Shown piece after piece: positions 4,650 to 5,871 of a stretch of DNA of 5,871 nucleotides (position 1 is the first letter of the stretch; every line of letters begins with the position of its first letter). This DNA comes from Patescibacteria group bacterium (GTDB lineage Bacteria; Patescibacteriota; Patescibacteriia; S139-126). Made by a program: the position numbers and the translations under genes. The notes under the pieces were generated by a model, which did not search any database, was not told the origin of the DNA, and was given only the letters and a program-made list of their open reading frames with translations. Location of the stretch: positions 1 to 5,871 of the forward strand of contig WFTD01000073.1 of the NCBI GenBank assembly GCA_015485755.1, written 5' to 3'.

Positions 4650-5871
4650 ATGCGAGTTTATTATCGCTTTATTAGGCATTTACTAATCGTGCTAATTAGC
4701 CTTACCGTTATTTTTGGCTTGGTGATAGTTATTTATGAGTCAAGCCAATTTTATCGGGATAACTTATCGTATTTACTGCCTGACAATATTGATATTTATT
4801 TGCACCTGCAAAAACCACTTCCTCTGCTTAGCAGTAGAAAGGCAGTAAAACAGCTGCAGCCCTATTTGCCCAACATTAGCAAGTGGCAAAACCAATTATC
4901 AAAGTTAGAAGATTTACCCTGGCAAGAGCTAGTTTGGTTCTATGATCAGGATGCTGGAGTTGATGGATGGTTGATTTTGGCTGCTGGCAAAGATTTTGTT
5001 TTGCCAGACGGGTTTGTATATTTGGAAAAGCCAAGTTATTTTCCAGGCGAAAAAATGCTGGCAGTAAGCAGCCAGAAAGCCGCTGATTATTTATTGGATT
5101 CAGTTAATACTGCAACTAATTTGCATCAATTTATTCAAAGCAGGATAGGAAAGACAAGAGTTGATAATTATTTATTTATTTCAGGTAAATTTGATTTAAG
5201 CCAAAAGATTGGTTATTTTGGCAGCAGCTTGGATCAATGGCAGTTAGGTGATAGCTTGGTTTTGCTAGAAGAGAACTATTTGTATTGGCAGAGCCTATCA
5301 GAACAAAAGTCGCGTTTTAGTTGGTGGGTGGTTAAATGGGGAACTCCCCAGTGGATAAGAAGTTTTGCTGATTCATCTTTGCTTGTTTATAATTTGCCGG
5401 CAATAAAATTACTTGATATTTTGCCGTATTCGGGTATTGATTTGGGCACTTGGCAGTTGAGGTGGGAAAATAAGTATGGCATTTCCCTAAAGGAGGCGTT
5501 GCAGGTGTTTGATGTTATTGATTTGGCAGTAGCAGCAAAAAAAGAGGCAGGGGATGTTTGGCAAAAAGGTTTTTGGCGCCAACGGGATTTTTCTTGGCTT
5601 GCTAGGCTGGAGTGGGATGGTGGACGCCAGGCAATGCTTGACAGATTGATAGCAACTGAACTTGGTTATTTGTATCCCACTTTAACAACAGTAAAACTGC
5701 CTGATAATTCTCAAGCAGAAGTTTTTACGGCTGTTCCCAAGGAATTTGACTACCAATTGTTTAGCTATGGGAAAACCAGAGGAAAAATTATTTATTTTGA
5801 TGATGAGAGTTATATTTTTATTTTACCAATTTCATCGCAAATAGCATTGGTTGGCAATGATACTTCTTTAT
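4650..5871 (+). CDS. Membrane-anchored protein of unknown function (3' end outside window)
   Basis: The frame is open from the ATG at 4650 to the window's edge (407 full codons, no stop), so the gene is truncated only by the window. It starts 13 bases after the pnp stop. No Shine-Dalgarno is visible, and an in-frame TGA at 4641-4643 rules out an earlier start, so it is probably co-transcribed and perhaps translationally coupled. The first residues are basic (MRVYYRFIRH), followed by one hydrophobic segment at about 11-29. This suggests an N-terminal signal anchor with the rest outside the membrane. The exported part is rich in Trp, Tyr and Leu (for example SWWVVKWGTPQW), with no cysteine cluster or catalytic motif I recognise. 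The segment LLPDNIDIYLHL right after the anchor resembles the start of DUF3352-type proteins; that is only a suggestion. I do not recognise a function. Confidence 0.8.
   Translation, partial: MRVYYRFIRHLLIVLISLTVIFGLVIVIYESSQFYRDNLSYLLPDNIDIYLHLQKPLPLLSSRKAVKQLQPYLPNISKWQNQLSKLEDLPWQELVWFYDQDAGVDGWLILAAGKDFVLPDGFVYLEKPSYFPGEKMLAVSSQKAADYLLDSVNTATNLHQFIQSRIGKTRVDNYLFISGKFDLSQKIGYFGSSLDQWQLGDSLVLLEENYLYWQSLSEQKSRFSWWVVKWGTPQWIRSFADSSLLVYNLPAIKLLDILPYSGIDLGTWQLRWENKYGISLKEALQVFDVIDLAVAAKKEAGDVWQKGFWRQRDFSWLARLEWDGGRQAMLDRLIATELGYLYPTLTTVKLPDNSQAEVFTAVPKEFDYQLFSYGKTRGKIIYFDDESYIFILPISSQIALVGNDTSL

Overview
The window reads as an AT-rich bacterial chromosome segment, most likely from the Candidate Phyla Radiation (Patescibacteria). 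That placement is an inference from the style of the PNPase and S15 proteins, the weak or absent ribosome binding sites on several genes and the short intergenic spaces. No rRNA gene is present to settle it. All readable genes use the standard bacterial code: stops are TAA and TGA, and no reading frame contains an internal TGA.

Layout: (1) Positions 1-102 hold no gene, only a short 7-bp tandem repeat. (2) A complete Xer-type tyrosine recombinase lies on the minus strand (103-1101). (3) A divergent intergenic region (1102-1391) carries a candidate minus-strand promoter close to the recombinase start, a perfect 24-bp palindrome built from two 12-bp palindromes, a good extended -10 promoter pointing towards rpsO, and an rpsO leader that can be drawn as a pseudoknot. 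(4) On the plus strand follow rpsO (S15 with an acidic tail), a NYN/LabA-type PIN-fold putative ribonuclease, pnp (PNPase with a His-rich tail), and a membrane-anchored protein of unknown function that runs off the window's end. No convincing intrinsic terminator lies between these four genes, so they probably form one transcription unit, perhaps with an internal promoter before pnp.

The rpsO-pnp pairing is the classical bacterial arrangement. Here a second predicted RNase is inserted between them. The roughly 140-nt gap before pnp folds into a nearly continuous hairpin of about 100 nt, ending exactly at the pnp Shine-Dalgarno. Its 3' strand also contains a perfect complement to that Shine-Dalgarno. 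This suggests a PNPase feedback switch analogous in logic to the RNase III/PNPase control of E. coli pnp, but with a different sequence and a possible anti-SD step. This leader and the embedded NYN protein are the most interesting parts of the window. The rest is ordinary core gene content, with no mobile element, CRISPR array or tRNA seen.
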